Source: Deltaproteobacteria bacterium (GTDB taxonomy: Bacteria > Desulfobacterota > Syntrophia > Syntrophales > UBA2210). From it: DNA of 5,835 nt. The DNA is taken from positions 1 to 5,835 of the forward strand of contig JAFCZZ010000109.1 of assembly GCA_019314085.1 (NCBI GenBank), read 5' to 3'. The notes under the pieces are model-generated. The model did not search any database. It saw nothing but the letters and a program-made list of their open reading frames with translations, and was not told the DNA's origin. Positions 1 to 5,750 of this stretch are shown piece by piece (positions within the stretch are counted from its first letter, which is position 1; each line of letters starts with the position of its first letter). A program made the position numbers and the translations under genes.

Positions 1-894
1 GTCAACGGGGAAGTAATCACGCAGGATCAGCTTGATGCGGAGCTGTCCGTGATGCAAAAACAGTTTGCCGATGTGGATCAGACGGACAAAGAAAAACTTG
101 CTGAAATCAAGAGTAAAATCCTTGAAAATCTTATTGCCCGAGAGGTACTCCACCAGGAGAGCCAGAGAAAAGGGATAGAGGTAGATGAGGCGACTATCGA
201 TGAACGCCTCGCGAATATCAAGAAACAATTTCCCGAAGAAGGAAGTTTCGAGAAAAAGCTTGAGGAGACGCAGCTTACAGAAAATACCCTGAAGGGCCAG
301 TTACGCCAAGGGCTGGTAATCCAGAAGCTCATAGATCGCGAGGTTATAGATCGTATTGAGGTATCGGACAAAGAGGCAAAGGACTATTACGATGAAAATC
401 GTGATCTTTTCAAACAACCCGAAAAGATCCAGGTACGTCATATCCTTATTAAGGTTGAACCGGAGGGGGACAAGACCAAAAAGGCCGGTGCCCTCAAAAC
501 GAGCAAGAAGATACAAAGTGAGCTGAAAGGGGGGGGAGATTTTGCGGCGCTTGCCAAGAAATATTCCCAATGTCCCAGCAGTGCTAATGGCGGTGACCTC
601 GGCTACTTTGCGCGGGGGCAGATGGTAAAACCCTTTGAGGATGCGGCTTTTTCCCTAAAAAAGGGAGAAGTAAGCGATATAGTCGAGACCAGTTTCGGGT
701 ATCACCTGATAAAGGCGGGGGACAGAAAACCGGAAAGTATAAGCGATTACAAAGATATCAAGGATAAACTCGCCCCGTACCTGAAGCGGGCAAAAGCGGG
801 GGCAGAGGCGGAGAAATATATTGAAGGGCTGAAGAAAAATGCCAAGATAGAAAGATTTCTTTCCGCAACGGAACAGCAGGGGTCAGCCGAATAG
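1..894 (+). CDS. SurA/PpiC-type peptidyl-prolyl cis-trans isomerase, 5'-truncated by window edge
   Basis: Reading frame 1 is open from the first base and ends at TAG 892-894, giving 297 in-window residues; the start and any signal peptide lie upstream. The in-window protein opens with VNGEVITQDQLD, the sequence that in SurA/PrsA/PpiD-like foldases follows the exported N-terminus. Residues ~1-135 are a charged, helical SurA-type chaperone region. Residues ~143-239 are a parvulin (PpiC rotamase) domain: VRHILIKV carries the first active-site His (H147), GGDLGYF lies at 197-203, and FGYHLI carries the second His (H235). The remaining ~60 residues are helical, as in family members whose C-terminal helix packs back on the chaperone part. 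By family knowledge it assists folding of exported or outer-membrane proteins in the periplasm by isomerising X-Pro bonds. Location is inferred, since the signal sequence is not visible. The gene is rich in AAA/AAG and GAA codons and looks less GC-rich than the genes downstream. SurA, PpiD and PrsA-like lipoprotein cannot be separated without the N-terminus. Confidence 0.9.
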   Translation, partial: VNGEVITQDQLDAELSVMQKQFADVDQTDKEKLAEIKSKILENLIAREVLHQESQRKGIEVDEATIDERLANIKKQFPEEGSFEKKLEETQLTENTLKGQLRQGLVIQKLIDREVIDRIEVSDKEAKDYYDENRDLFKQPEKIQVRHILIKVEPEGDKTKKAGALKTSKKIQSELKGGGDFAALAKKYSQCPSSANGGDLGYFARGQMVKPFEDAAFSLKKGEVSDIVETSFGYHLIKAGDRKPESISDYKDIKDKLAPYLKRAKAGAEAEKYIEGLKKNAKIERFLSATEQQGSAE

Positions 895-999
895 CCTCGA
901 CCGCATGATCTCAGTTTTATAGGAGTGATCAGGCCTGGTCTCCATGGCAGGACTCGATGCTGGTGAACTCGTTAGGGTAAAGAAGGGTATTTTCGTTTC

Positions 1000-1026
1000 T
1001 TGACATTTTGTTGATTGCTTTATAAC
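1000..1026 (+). promoter_or_regulatory. Sigma70-like promoter (TTGACA / TATAAC)
   Basis: A perfect -35 hexamer TTGACA sits at 1000-1005 and a good -10 hexamer TATAAC (5 of 6) at 1021-1026. The 15-base spacer is shorter than the usual 17. A start near 1032-1034 is expected. Transcription from here would run into the terminator at 1144-1181 before reaching the next gene, so it probably drives a short RNA or an attenuated leader. The call rests on hexamer matching only. Confidence 0.5.
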
Positions 1027-1031
1027 AATCG

Positions 1032-1176
1032 CTCCTGTGGCTGGTTACTGTCATGTCACGCTCGTCAAAAAAGCGGGAGGAGGGGGAAGTGCCCCGTGAA
1101 ATCTATCATAGCAGTCCTCATTGTGCATACATAAGCGTTATAGAAAAGGAAAGGTGAAGACACCTTTCCTTTTTTT
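1032..1176 (+). ncRNA. Candidate small RNA or attenuated leader, about 145 nt
   Basis: This is the interval between the promoter-like sequence at 1000-1026 and the terminator at 1144-1181. It has no credible reading frame with a ribosome-binding site. By eye it can fold as a small multi-branched structure: CTCCT 1032-1036 pairs with AGGAG 1078-1082, enclosing GTGGC 1037-1041 with GTCAC 1055-1059 (one G-U pair) and GCT 1060-1062 with AGC 1072-1074; GGGG 1083-1086 then pairs with CCCC 1092-1095. I recognise none of 6S, SRP, tmRNA, or the common c-di-GMP, fluoride or glycine riboswitches. I find no upstream segment complementary to the terminator's left arm, which argues against a classical antiterminator and for a stand-alone transcript. 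The 5' end and the existence of the RNA are inferred. Confidence 0.3.
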
Positions 1177-1181
1177 ATTTT
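1144..1181 (+). terminator. Strong intrinsic terminator
   Basis: The left arm at 1144-1156 (AAAAGGAAAGGTG) is exactly complementary to 1161-1173, giving a 13-bp stem with a 4-base loop (AAGA). T's run on to 1176 and a second T-rich stretch follows to 1181. Because the left arm starts with A's and the right arm ends in T's, it could also act on the opposite strand, but no minus-strand gene approaches it. It separates upstream transcription from the enoyl-CoA hydratase operon. Confidence 0.85.
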
Positions 1182-1209
1182 CACGTATAGGCAGCAGATT
1201 ATCTATCAT
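1180..1209 (+). promoter_or_regulatory. Weak candidate promoter of the enoyl-CoA hydratase operon
   Basis: TTCACG at 1180-1185 (4 of 6 to TTGACA) and TATCAT at 1204-1209 (4 of 6 to TATAAT) are spaced by 18 bases, directly after the terminator and just before the ribosome-binding site at 1216-1224. Position favours it, since the operon needs a promoter downstream of that terminator. The hexamers are only moderate matches, and an activator-dependent or alternative-sigma promoter is possible. Confidence 0.3.
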
Positions 1210-1232
1210 ACAACGAAAGGGAGGAAAAATTT

Positions 1233-1997
1233 ATGGATTTTGAAAACATACTCTACACAAAGCAGGGACACATCGCCACGCTGACCCTGAATCGCCCGCC
1301 GGCAAACTCGGTGAACCTTGCCACATTAGTCGATGTTGAGAAGGCTCTTGATGACGCCGAGCAGGACAAAGAGGTGCGGGTGCTCGTTATTACGGGGGCC
1401 GGCGAAAAGGGCTTCTCCGCCGGCTTCGACGTCAGCGATGCCGCCAACGGCCATATTACGGGTCCCAAGGGCCAGGAGGTATGGACGAGGATCGACCGCT
1501 TTCCCAAGCCGGTCATAGCGGCGATCAACGGTTATGCCTTTGGCGGTGGCTGCGAACTGGCCATGGCATCGACCTTCAGGGTCATGCAGGAGGGCGCGAA
1601 GATCGGCCTGACGGAACTCAATCTCGGCATCATCCCCGGATGGGGCGGAACACAGCGCATGCCCCGGATACTGGGGAAATCGAAGGCCCTGGATATGATC
1701 CTTTTCAGCAAACGCCTGCCCGCTCAGGAGGCGCTGGAGATCGGTCTTGTCGACAAGGTCTCAGCCGCAGGAGAACTGATGAAAGACGTCATGGAGATGG
1801 CCGAGTTCCTGACACAGCGGCCCCCGCTCGCTGTCACGGCCGTTCTCAATGCGGTGAATACCGGTTTAGAGAAGGGACTCGACGAGGGAACAAAGGTGGA
1901 ATGGAAGGGAACCCAGGCGGTATCATCATCGAAGGATGCCATTGAGGGGTTCACCGCCTTTCTGGAAAAACGCGTACCCAATTTTAAGGGAGAATAA
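1233..1997 (+). CDS. Enoyl-CoA hydratase (crotonase family)
   Basis: This 254-residue protein has normal length for a single-domain crotonase. It adds water to a trans-2-enoyl-CoA to give the 3-hydroxyacyl-CoA, reversibly, in the cytoplasm. The oxyanion-hole motifs are FSAGFDV (A63) and GYAFGGGCELA (G105). Both catalytic glutamates of true hydratases are present: E108 in GGGCEL and E128 in GLTELNLG, matching rat mitochondrial E144 and E164. GIIPGWGGTQR (132-142) is the usual signature that follows. The start is set by AAAGGGAGG at 1216-1224, eight bases before ATG. The 3-hydroxyacyl-CoA dehydrogenase gene begins 25 bases after the stop, so the pair forms an operon for consecutive beta-oxidation steps. 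Short-chain use (crotonyl-CoA, as in benzoate or butyrate degradation) is a reasonable inference but not readable from the sequence. A dienoyl-CoA hydratase of anaerobic aromatic degradation is a less likely alternative, as no other genes of that route are visible. Confidence 0.92.
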   Translation: MDFENILYTKQGHIATLTLNRPPANSVNLATLVDVEKALDDAEQDKEVRVLVITGAGEKGFSAGFDVSDAANGHITGPKGQEVWTRIDRFPKPVIAAINGYAFGGGCELAMASTFRVMQEGAKIGLTELNLGIIPGWGGTQRMPRILGKSKALDMILFSKRLPAQEALEIGLVDKVSAAGELMKDVMEMAEFLTQRPPLAVTAVLNAVNTGLEKGLDEGTKVEWKGTQAVSSSKDAIEGFTAFLEKRVPNFKGE

Positions 1998-2007
1998 CTT
2001 ATTATAT

Positions 2008-2014
2008 AAAGGAG
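2008..2014 (+). promoter_or_regulatory. Ribosome-binding site deciding the dehydrogenase start
   Basis: AAAGGAG lies eight bases before ATG 2023. The frame is open further upstream to an ATG at 1936, inside the hydratase gene, but only 2023 has a ribosome-binding site. It also places the Rossmann beta-strand KKITMIGAG right at the N-terminus, as expected. Confidence 0.85.
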
Positions 2015-2022
2015 AATGCATT

Positions 2023-3174
2023 ATGAAACTGGAAGATGTGAAGAAGATTACGATGATCGGCGCCGGAGACATGGGGCATGGCATCGCCGCCAATTGCCTC
2101 CTCGGCGGGTACACGGTGGTTCTGCGCGATATCAAGCAGGAGTTCGTTGACCGTGGTGTCGAACTTATCAAGAAGAGCCTTGCCAAGTTCAAGGAAAAGG
2201 GGAAGATTACCCCCGAGGCCCACGACGACGCACTGGCACGGCTGATTCCCATGGTTGATCTTGCAGAGGCGGTCAAGGATGCCGACTTTATCATCGAGGC
2301 GGTCCCGGAGAAGCTGGAACTCAAGAAGAGCGTGCTTGCCGAACTCGACAAGCTTGCCCCCAAACATGCCATCCTCGCCTCCAATACGTCGAACATCAGC
2401 ATTACCGAGCTCGCGACGGCAACGAACAGGCCGGACAAGGTGATCGGATACCACTTCTTCAACCCCGCCATCCTGATGAAACTGGTTGAGGTCACCCGGG
2501 GGGGCAAGTCCTCGGACGAATCGATCCAGATCGGCTACGAGCTGGCAAAGAAGATCAATAAGGTCCCCGTCATTGTCCAGAAGGACTCCCCCGGCTTTAT
2601 TTACAATCGTGCCAACGAACCCACTCTGGTTTTCCTCTCGAAGATCCTGGAAGACGGTCATCCCACGCCGGAGGAGTTCGACGCGGCGATAAAGCCCTTC
2701 TCACCCATGGCGCCCTTTGAGCTTCTGGACTACGTGGGCATCGATATCGCCTTCCACGGCATGGAATACTTTGCCGAGGTCCTCTCCCCCGACTATAAGC
2801 CATCGGATGCCATGGCGGCCTACATCAAGTCCGGCAACCTGGGGAAGAAGACCGGGAAGGGACTATACGACTGGTCGCAGGGGAGGCCCGCAATCGACCT
2901 CTCCAAGGCGACCAAAGAGTATGACATCAATCATATGATCGCCCTGCAGGTCAACGAGGCCACCAAGCTGATCGAAGAGGGCGTCTGCACCGACCCCAAG
3001 GAGATCGACCTCGCCATGGCAAACGGTGGCGGCTCACCCTTCGGGCCCTTCGCCCTGGCAAAGTCGATCGGCTACGATGTGCTGAACGCGAAGCTGGAAG
3101 AGGTCTATAACAAGTTCAAACTAGAGATCTTCAAACCCACGAAGCTCATGAAAGAGGGGAAGATCGTAGTCTAA
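2023..3174 (+). CDS. NAD-dependent 3-hydroxyacyl-CoA dehydrogenase, long form with two C-terminal domains
   Basis: This 383-residue enzyme oxidises L-3-hydroxyacyl-CoA to 3-ketoacyl-CoA with NAD+, or works in reverse. The N-terminal Rossmann domain (about 1-185) starts with GAGDMG (G13, G15, G18), and D36 after the second strand suits NAD rather than NADP. The active site is complete by alignment to the human enzyme: S123 in SNTS, H144 in GYHFFNP, E156 in LVEV and N195 in SPGFIYNR. The first C-terminal 3HCDH domain spans about 187-285 and ends in GNLGKKTGKGLYDW. A second, shorter copy follows at about 300-375 (NEATKLIEEGVC, then GGGSPFGPFALAKSIG). Ordinary 3-hydroxybutyryl-CoA dehydrogenases stop after one copy at about 280 residues, so this is the longer architecture shared with FadB-like proteins but without a fused hydratase; the hydratase is the separate gene just upstream. 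A terminator 30 bases past the stop ends the operon. Chain-length preference is not readable. Confidence 0.92.
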   Translation: MKLEDVKKITMIGAGDMGHGIAANCLLGGYTVVLRDIKQEFVDRGVELIKKSLAKFKEKGKITPEAHDDALARLIPMVDLAEAVKDADFIIEAVPEKLELKKSVLAELDKLAPKHAILASNTSNISITELATATNRPDKVIGYHFFNPAILMKLVEVTRGGKSSDESIQIGYELAKKINKVPVIVQKDSPGFIYNRANEPTLVFLSKILEDGHPTPEEFDAAIKPFSPMAPFELLDYVGIDIAFHGMEYFAEVLSPDYKPSDAMAAYIKSGNLGKKTGKGLYDWSQGRPAIDLSKATKEYDINHMIALQVNEATKLIEEGVCTDPKEIDLAMANGGGSPFGPFALAKSIGYDVLNAKLEEVYNKFKLEIFKPTKLMKEGKIVV

Positions 3175-3203
3175 CAGTCCGTCCCGTATCTTCAAAAAGA
3201 GAG

Positions 3204-3238
3204 AGCACGGCCCCGGTTTTTAAGGGCCGTGCTTTTTT
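3204..3238 (+). terminator. Intrinsic terminator of the hydratase-dehydrogenase operon
   Basis: AGCACGGCCC at 3204-3213 pairs perfectly with 3224-3233, forming a GC-rich 10-bp stem with a 10-base loop. Six T's follow, from 3233 to 3238. It lies 30 bases after the dehydrogenase stop and separates the beta-oxidation pair from the kinase-like gene. Confidence 0.9.
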
Positions 3239-3246
3239 ATGCATGC

Positions 3247-3275
3247 TTGGTATTGCCCTAAATACATAATAAAAT
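3247..3275 (+). promoter_or_regulatory. Candidate promoter of the phosphoglycerate kinase-like gene
   Basis: TTGGTA at 3247-3252 and TAAAAT at 3270-3275 have an ideal 17-base spacer and start just after the upstream terminator. A leader of about 85 bases would follow. It contains a small hairpin (ACACC 3294-3298 with GGTGT 3306-3310). The -10 matches 5 of 6 and the -35 matches 4 of 6. Confidence 0.4.
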
Positions 3276-3352
3276 CAGAAACGTTATTGACGAACACCCG
3301 AAAAAGGTGTACGGAAATCACGAGAAACAGATTTCTTGTCAGCATATCAACC

Positions 3353-3359
3353 AGGGGGG
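3353..3359 (+). promoter_or_regulatory. Ribosome-binding site deciding the kinase-like gene start
   Basis: AGGGGGG lies seven bases before ATG 3367. An in-frame ATG at 3307 has no such site and would add 20 residues that do not resemble a kinase N-terminus, so 3367 is preferred. Confidence 0.75.
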
Positions 3360-3366
3360 TAAACCA

Positions 3367-4677
3367 ATGGAACAGCCAATCGATCCGCGGCTCCCGCTTC
3401 TCCAAGATGCCGATCTGGAGGGTAAGATCGTCCTGCTGAGGGTCGACCACAACGTCGTCAAAAAGGGGAGAATCCAAGACCCGTTCCGAATAGACCAGAC
3501 CATCGGGACCCTCTTCAATATTGTCGCGCGCGGCGGCAGGCCGATTATCATGACGCACGTGGGCAGGCCGCGGGACAAGGAGACCGGCAGAATCAGTATC
3601 GACGAGTCGACGTCGATAGAACCGATTGTGAAATATCTGGGGCACAAACTGCACGTCACGATTCATGTGCCGCGTCTGGATACGAAGGGGGACACGGGGA
3701 TACCCGGTATCGATACCTCGATCAATCTTGCCATCAGGGACCTGAGAGAAAAGAGGGTCGATGCCATCTACCTTCCGAATACGCGCTGGTTCCGGGGCGA
3801 AGAGGCACCACCGGATGAGAGAGAGCCCTTTACCCTCCAACTCGCCGGCCTGGCGGACATCTTCGTGAACGATGCTTTTGGCTCATGGCAGCCGCACGCG
3901 ACTACCTGTGACATCACCCGCCATCTCCCCTCGTTCGCGGGGTTCCTGATGCAGCGGGAGATCCGAAACCTCTCGCGGGTCCTCGATCCGGAGAGACCCT
4001 TCGTGTCGGTCGTTGCCGGCGCGAAGTACAATACGAAGATAGGGCCGCTGAGCGAGATCTACAAGAAGGTGGATACGCTCATCCTGGGGGGCGTGATTTA
4101 CAACACCTACCTCTGCGCCAAGTACGGCGTCTCCATACAGGGGGTGCCGCCGAAGGACATTGAGGCCGCCGCCGGTCTGGTGAAGATGGACGCGCGTAAC
4201 GGAAAAATTCTCGAACTTCCCTATGTCTATGAATCGGATACCATGGAGGGAAAAATCGAGGGGCACTTCAAGGTTCGTGACGTCAGACAGCTGAAAAAGG
4301 GGATGCGACTCGGCTACGTCCTCGACATCGCGAAGGAATCCTTTGACGACCCCCTCGTCGCGGAGACGATAGGTTCCGCCCGGACCATCTTTGTCAATGC
4401 CGTCATGGGGTACACACCGCATTTCACCGAAGGCTCAGCCGTGCTGGACCAGAAGATCGATCACAACCGCGAGGCGCGAAAGCTGTACGGCGGCGGAGAT
4501 ACCCTCCAGGAATTCAAGGATCTCAATCCCGGCCTGTATCTGTCGGTCATGGATGACTCCCAGTACTACTTCTTCACCGGGGGCGGTACCGTCCTGAAGG
4601 CGATCGAGCAGGAGACACCCTACGGTCTCGATCCCGTCAAGGCCCTGATTGAAAATGGCGGCAGACAACCGGTGTAA
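3367..4677 (+). CDS. Divergent phosphoglycerate kinase homologue
   Basis: The 436-residue protein has the full two-lobed phosphoglycerate kinase plan, somewhat longer than the usual 390-417. N-lobe landmarks are LLRVDHNV (D27, N29), R41 in DPFRID, MTHVGRP (H64, R67), NTRWFRGEE (R140) and VNDAFG (168-172). C-lobe landmarks are VAGAKYNTK (K220, K224), YGGGDT (375-379) and FTGGG (404-407). These correspond to most residues that bind 3-phosphoglycerate and transfer the ATP phosphate. Several positions are unusual. The conserved HRAH segment after NDAFG reads SWQPHA, so the arginine equivalent to human R170 is missing. LDIGP reads LDIAK, and NGPxGVFE reads NAVMGYTP, losing the ribose-binding glutamate. 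The spacing between GGGDT and TGGG is about seven residues longer than usual. The fold assignment is secure. Whether it makes ATP from 1,3-bisphosphoglycerate or acts on another carboxylate or acyl phosphate is open, so I give no pgk symbol. It has its own promoter and terminator candidates. Confidence 0.85.
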   Translation: MEQPIDPRLPLLQDADLEGKIVLLRVDHNVVKKGRIQDPFRIDQTIGTLFNIVARGGRPIIMTHVGRPRDKETGRISIDESTSIEPIVKYLGHKLHVTIHVPRLDTKGDTGIPGIDTSINLAIRDLREKRVDAIYLPNTRWFRGEEAPPDEREPFTLQLAGLADIFVNDAFGSWQPHATTCDITRHLPSFAGFLMQREIRNLSRVLDPERPFVSVVAGAKYNTKIGPLSEIYKKVDTLILGGVIYNTYLCAKYGVSIQGVPPKDIEAAAGLVKMDARNGKILELPYVYESDTMEGKIEGHFKVRDVRQLKKGMRLGYVLDIAKESFDDPLVAETIGSARTIFVNAVMGYTPHFTEGSAVLDQKIDHNREARKLYGGGDTLQEFKDLNPGLYLSVMDDSQYYFFTGGGTVLKAIEQETPYGLDPVKALIENGGRQPV

Positions 4678-4699
4678 AGGGATTTCTTGCGTTGAGAGT

Positions 4700-4723
4700 G
4701 CGAGGGTGCGCCCCTCGCGTTTT
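4700..4723 (+). terminator. Intrinsic terminator after the kinase-like gene
   Basis: GCGAGGG at 4700-4706 pairs with CCCTCGC at 4712-4718 around a 5-base loop. Four T's follow at 4720-4723, then GTTG. The stem is GC-rich but the T-tract is short, so termination may be partial. It sits 22 bases after the stop and before the hydrolase gene. Confidence 0.7.
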
Positions 4724-4770
4724 GTTGTCCATCGCATACCCTTCCTGCCGGCAGACAGCGTTTAAACCAT

Positions 4771-4799
4771 TTGCAAAGACAGAGAAACATAAATATTGT
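4771..4799 (+). promoter_or_regulatory. Weak candidate promoter of the hydrolase gene
   Basis: TTGCAA at 4771-4776 and TATTGT at 4794-4799 are 17 bases apart, and both match consensus at 4 of 6. They lie between the terminator and the hydrolase start, in a locally AT-rich stretch. A perfect 10-base palindrome, CTGCCGGCAG, lies just upstream at 4745-4754 and might be an operator; no regulator is identifiable. Confidence 0.3.
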
Positions 4800-4838
4800 A
4801 GCGGTTCTCCACAAGGTATTTTACCCATCTCAATGATC

Positions 4839-4845
4839 GGAAGGA
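4839..4845 (+). promoter_or_regulatory. Ribosome-binding site candidate for the hydrolase gene
   Basis: GGAAGGA at 4839-4845 is about 11-12 bases before ATG 4857, a slightly long spacing. It is too close to serve ATG 4845, and ATG 4833 has no good site. The in-frame extension further upstream, to 4692, runs through the terminator hairpin and is not plausible coding sequence. Confidence 0.5.
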
Positions 4846-4856
4846 TGCAGTGCGTT

Positions 4857-5750
4857 ATGTTCGACTTTGAAAGAGGAAAGATCCGCTTTATCCGTGGCGG
4901 GAAGTATCCCACCTGCCACTCCGTTTTCATCGATGATGAGGTTCGCGCCGTCATCGACCCGGCGAGTGACGAGAACAAGCTCCTGGCGATTCACCGGCAG
5001 CGCCCTATTCAGGTGATCATCAATAGCCACTGCCATGAAGATCATTTCCTTTTCAATTCCCGTTTTCCGGATGCCGACCTTTGGGTTCCCAAACTGGAAG
5101 CGGCGGGATTCAGGGATATCGACGCCTTCTTCGATCAGTTCTATGAATCCGGGGACATCGATGAGGAAACCAAGGCGGCGTGGGACACATTCTTTACCGA
5201 GGTCGTACAATATCAGCCCCGGGAACCAAACCGGCTCCTGGAGGAGGGTGATGTCCTCGTCTTCGGTGAGACCCGGGCCCGGGTCCTGCACACCCCCGGT
5301 CACAGCCCCGGGCACCTGGCATTTCACTTTCCCGAGGAGCGGGTCCTGTATCTGGCGGATCTGGATCTGGTGAAGTTCGGCCCCTATTACGGCGACAAGG
5401 ACTCCAGTATCGACGACACGATCGCGTCCCTCGAACGGGTGGCCGCCATCGACGTGGACGTATACCTGGTGGCCCATGGCAGAGAGGGGGTCTTCGATGG
5501 TGACCCCGCCCACATCCAACGGTATCTGGACGTCATCTACAGCAGAGAGGAGAGACTGCTGGCCCTCCTGGCATCGGGTCCCAAGAACCTTGAGGAAATA
5601 ACCGCAGAGGGGATCATATACGGCGGCCGTACCCTGTCCGACGGGGCCTGGGAACTGGCCCTGAGCGAAAGAATGATGATGGACAAGCACCTCCAGCGCC
5701 TTGAGGATCTGGGGACCGTCCGACAAGAGGACGGCTTCTACAACCTGTAA
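4857..5750 (+). CDS. Metallo-beta-lactamase-fold hydrolase with C-terminal winged-helix-like tail
   Basis: The 297-residue protein from ATG 4857 (301 or 305 residues from ATG 4845 or 4833) is a cytoplasmic metallo-hydrolase of the glyoxalase II/LACTB2-like type; no signal peptide is seen. The two-metal site is complete: HCHEDH (H58, H60, D62, H63), TPGHSPGH (H149), D168 in LADLD and H207 in VAHG. FGPYYGDKDSSIDDTIASLE (174-193) is the segment typical of bacterial hydrolases of this subgroup. After about residue 228 the chain is helical and charged (SREERLLALLASGPKNLEEIT, then MMMDKHLQRLEDLGTV). This resembles the winged-helix extension of LACTB2-type enzymes, which usually helps shape the active site rather than bind DNA. 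The substrate is unknown; thioesters such as S-lactoylglutathione or acyl-CoA are family precedents. There is no active-site defect. It sits 179 bases after the kinase-like gene, with a terminator between, so co-transcription is doubtful. Confidence 0.88.
   Translation: MFDFERGKIRFIRGGKYPTCHSVFIDDEVRAVIDPASDENKLLAIHRQRPIQVIINSHCHEDHFLFNSRFPDADLWVPKLEAAGFRDIDAFFDQFYESGDIDEETKAAWDTFFTEVVQYQPREPNRLLEEGDVLVFGETRARVLHTPGHSPGHLAFHFPEERVLYLADLDLVKFGPYYGDKDSSIDDTIASLERVAAIDVDVYLVAHGREGVFDGDPAHIQRYLDVIYSREERLLALLASGPKNLEEITAEGIIYGGRTLSDGAWELALSERMMMDKHLQRLEDLGTVRQEDGFYNL

Larger units (their letters stand above)
1101..1210 (+). repeat. Exact 10-base direct repeat ATCTATCATA, two copies
   Basis: ATCTATCATA occurs at 1101-1110 and again at 1201-1210, exactly 100 bases apart, with the terminator between the copies. 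The flanks differ, so this is not a long duplication. The second copy contains TATCAT, a possible -10 element for the enoyl-CoA hydratase operon. It could be a regulator half-site or chance. Confidence 0.4.
895..1232. other. 338-base intergenic region
   Basis: No protein gene is supported here. Positions 895-999 show nothing I can name: there is no T-tracted hairpin that would terminate the isomerase gene. From 1000 on there is a promoter-like sequence, a stretch able to fold into short hairpins, a strong intrinsic terminator, a repeated 10-mer, and then the ribosome-binding site of the enoyl-CoA hydratase. These are listed separately. Confidence 0.7.

Noticed and set aside
922..942. GGAG...CTCC with internal CAGGCCTG as a terminator of the isomerase gene
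   Set aside because: The internal palindrome leaves no loop, the outer stem is four pairs, and there is no T-tract.
944..1003. 19-codon frame (MAGLDAGELVRVKKGIF...) in the intergenic gap
   Set aside because: It has no ribosome-binding site at proper spacing, overlaps the TTGACA promoter element, and is too short to support without homology.
1926..2661. Two long open frames on the minus strand opposite the dehydrogenase gene
   Set aside because: They are antisense shadows of a high-GC, strongly biased gene with intact catalytic motifs, and neither shows a recognisable domain.
3287..3315. TTGACG at 3287-3292 as an alternative promoter
   Set aside because: No acceptable -10 element lies 15-19 bases downstream (TACGGA at 17).
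3307..3366. Upstream ATG for the kinase-like gene
   Set aside because: There is no ribosome-binding site there, whereas AGGGGGG sits seven bases before ATG 3367.
4692..4856. N-terminal extension of the hydrolase to ATG 4692
   Set aside because: It would read through the terminator hairpin at 4700-4723 and the promoter-like region. Its residues (RVRGCAPRVLLSIAYPSC) do not resemble the family N-terminus, and it has no ribosome-binding site.
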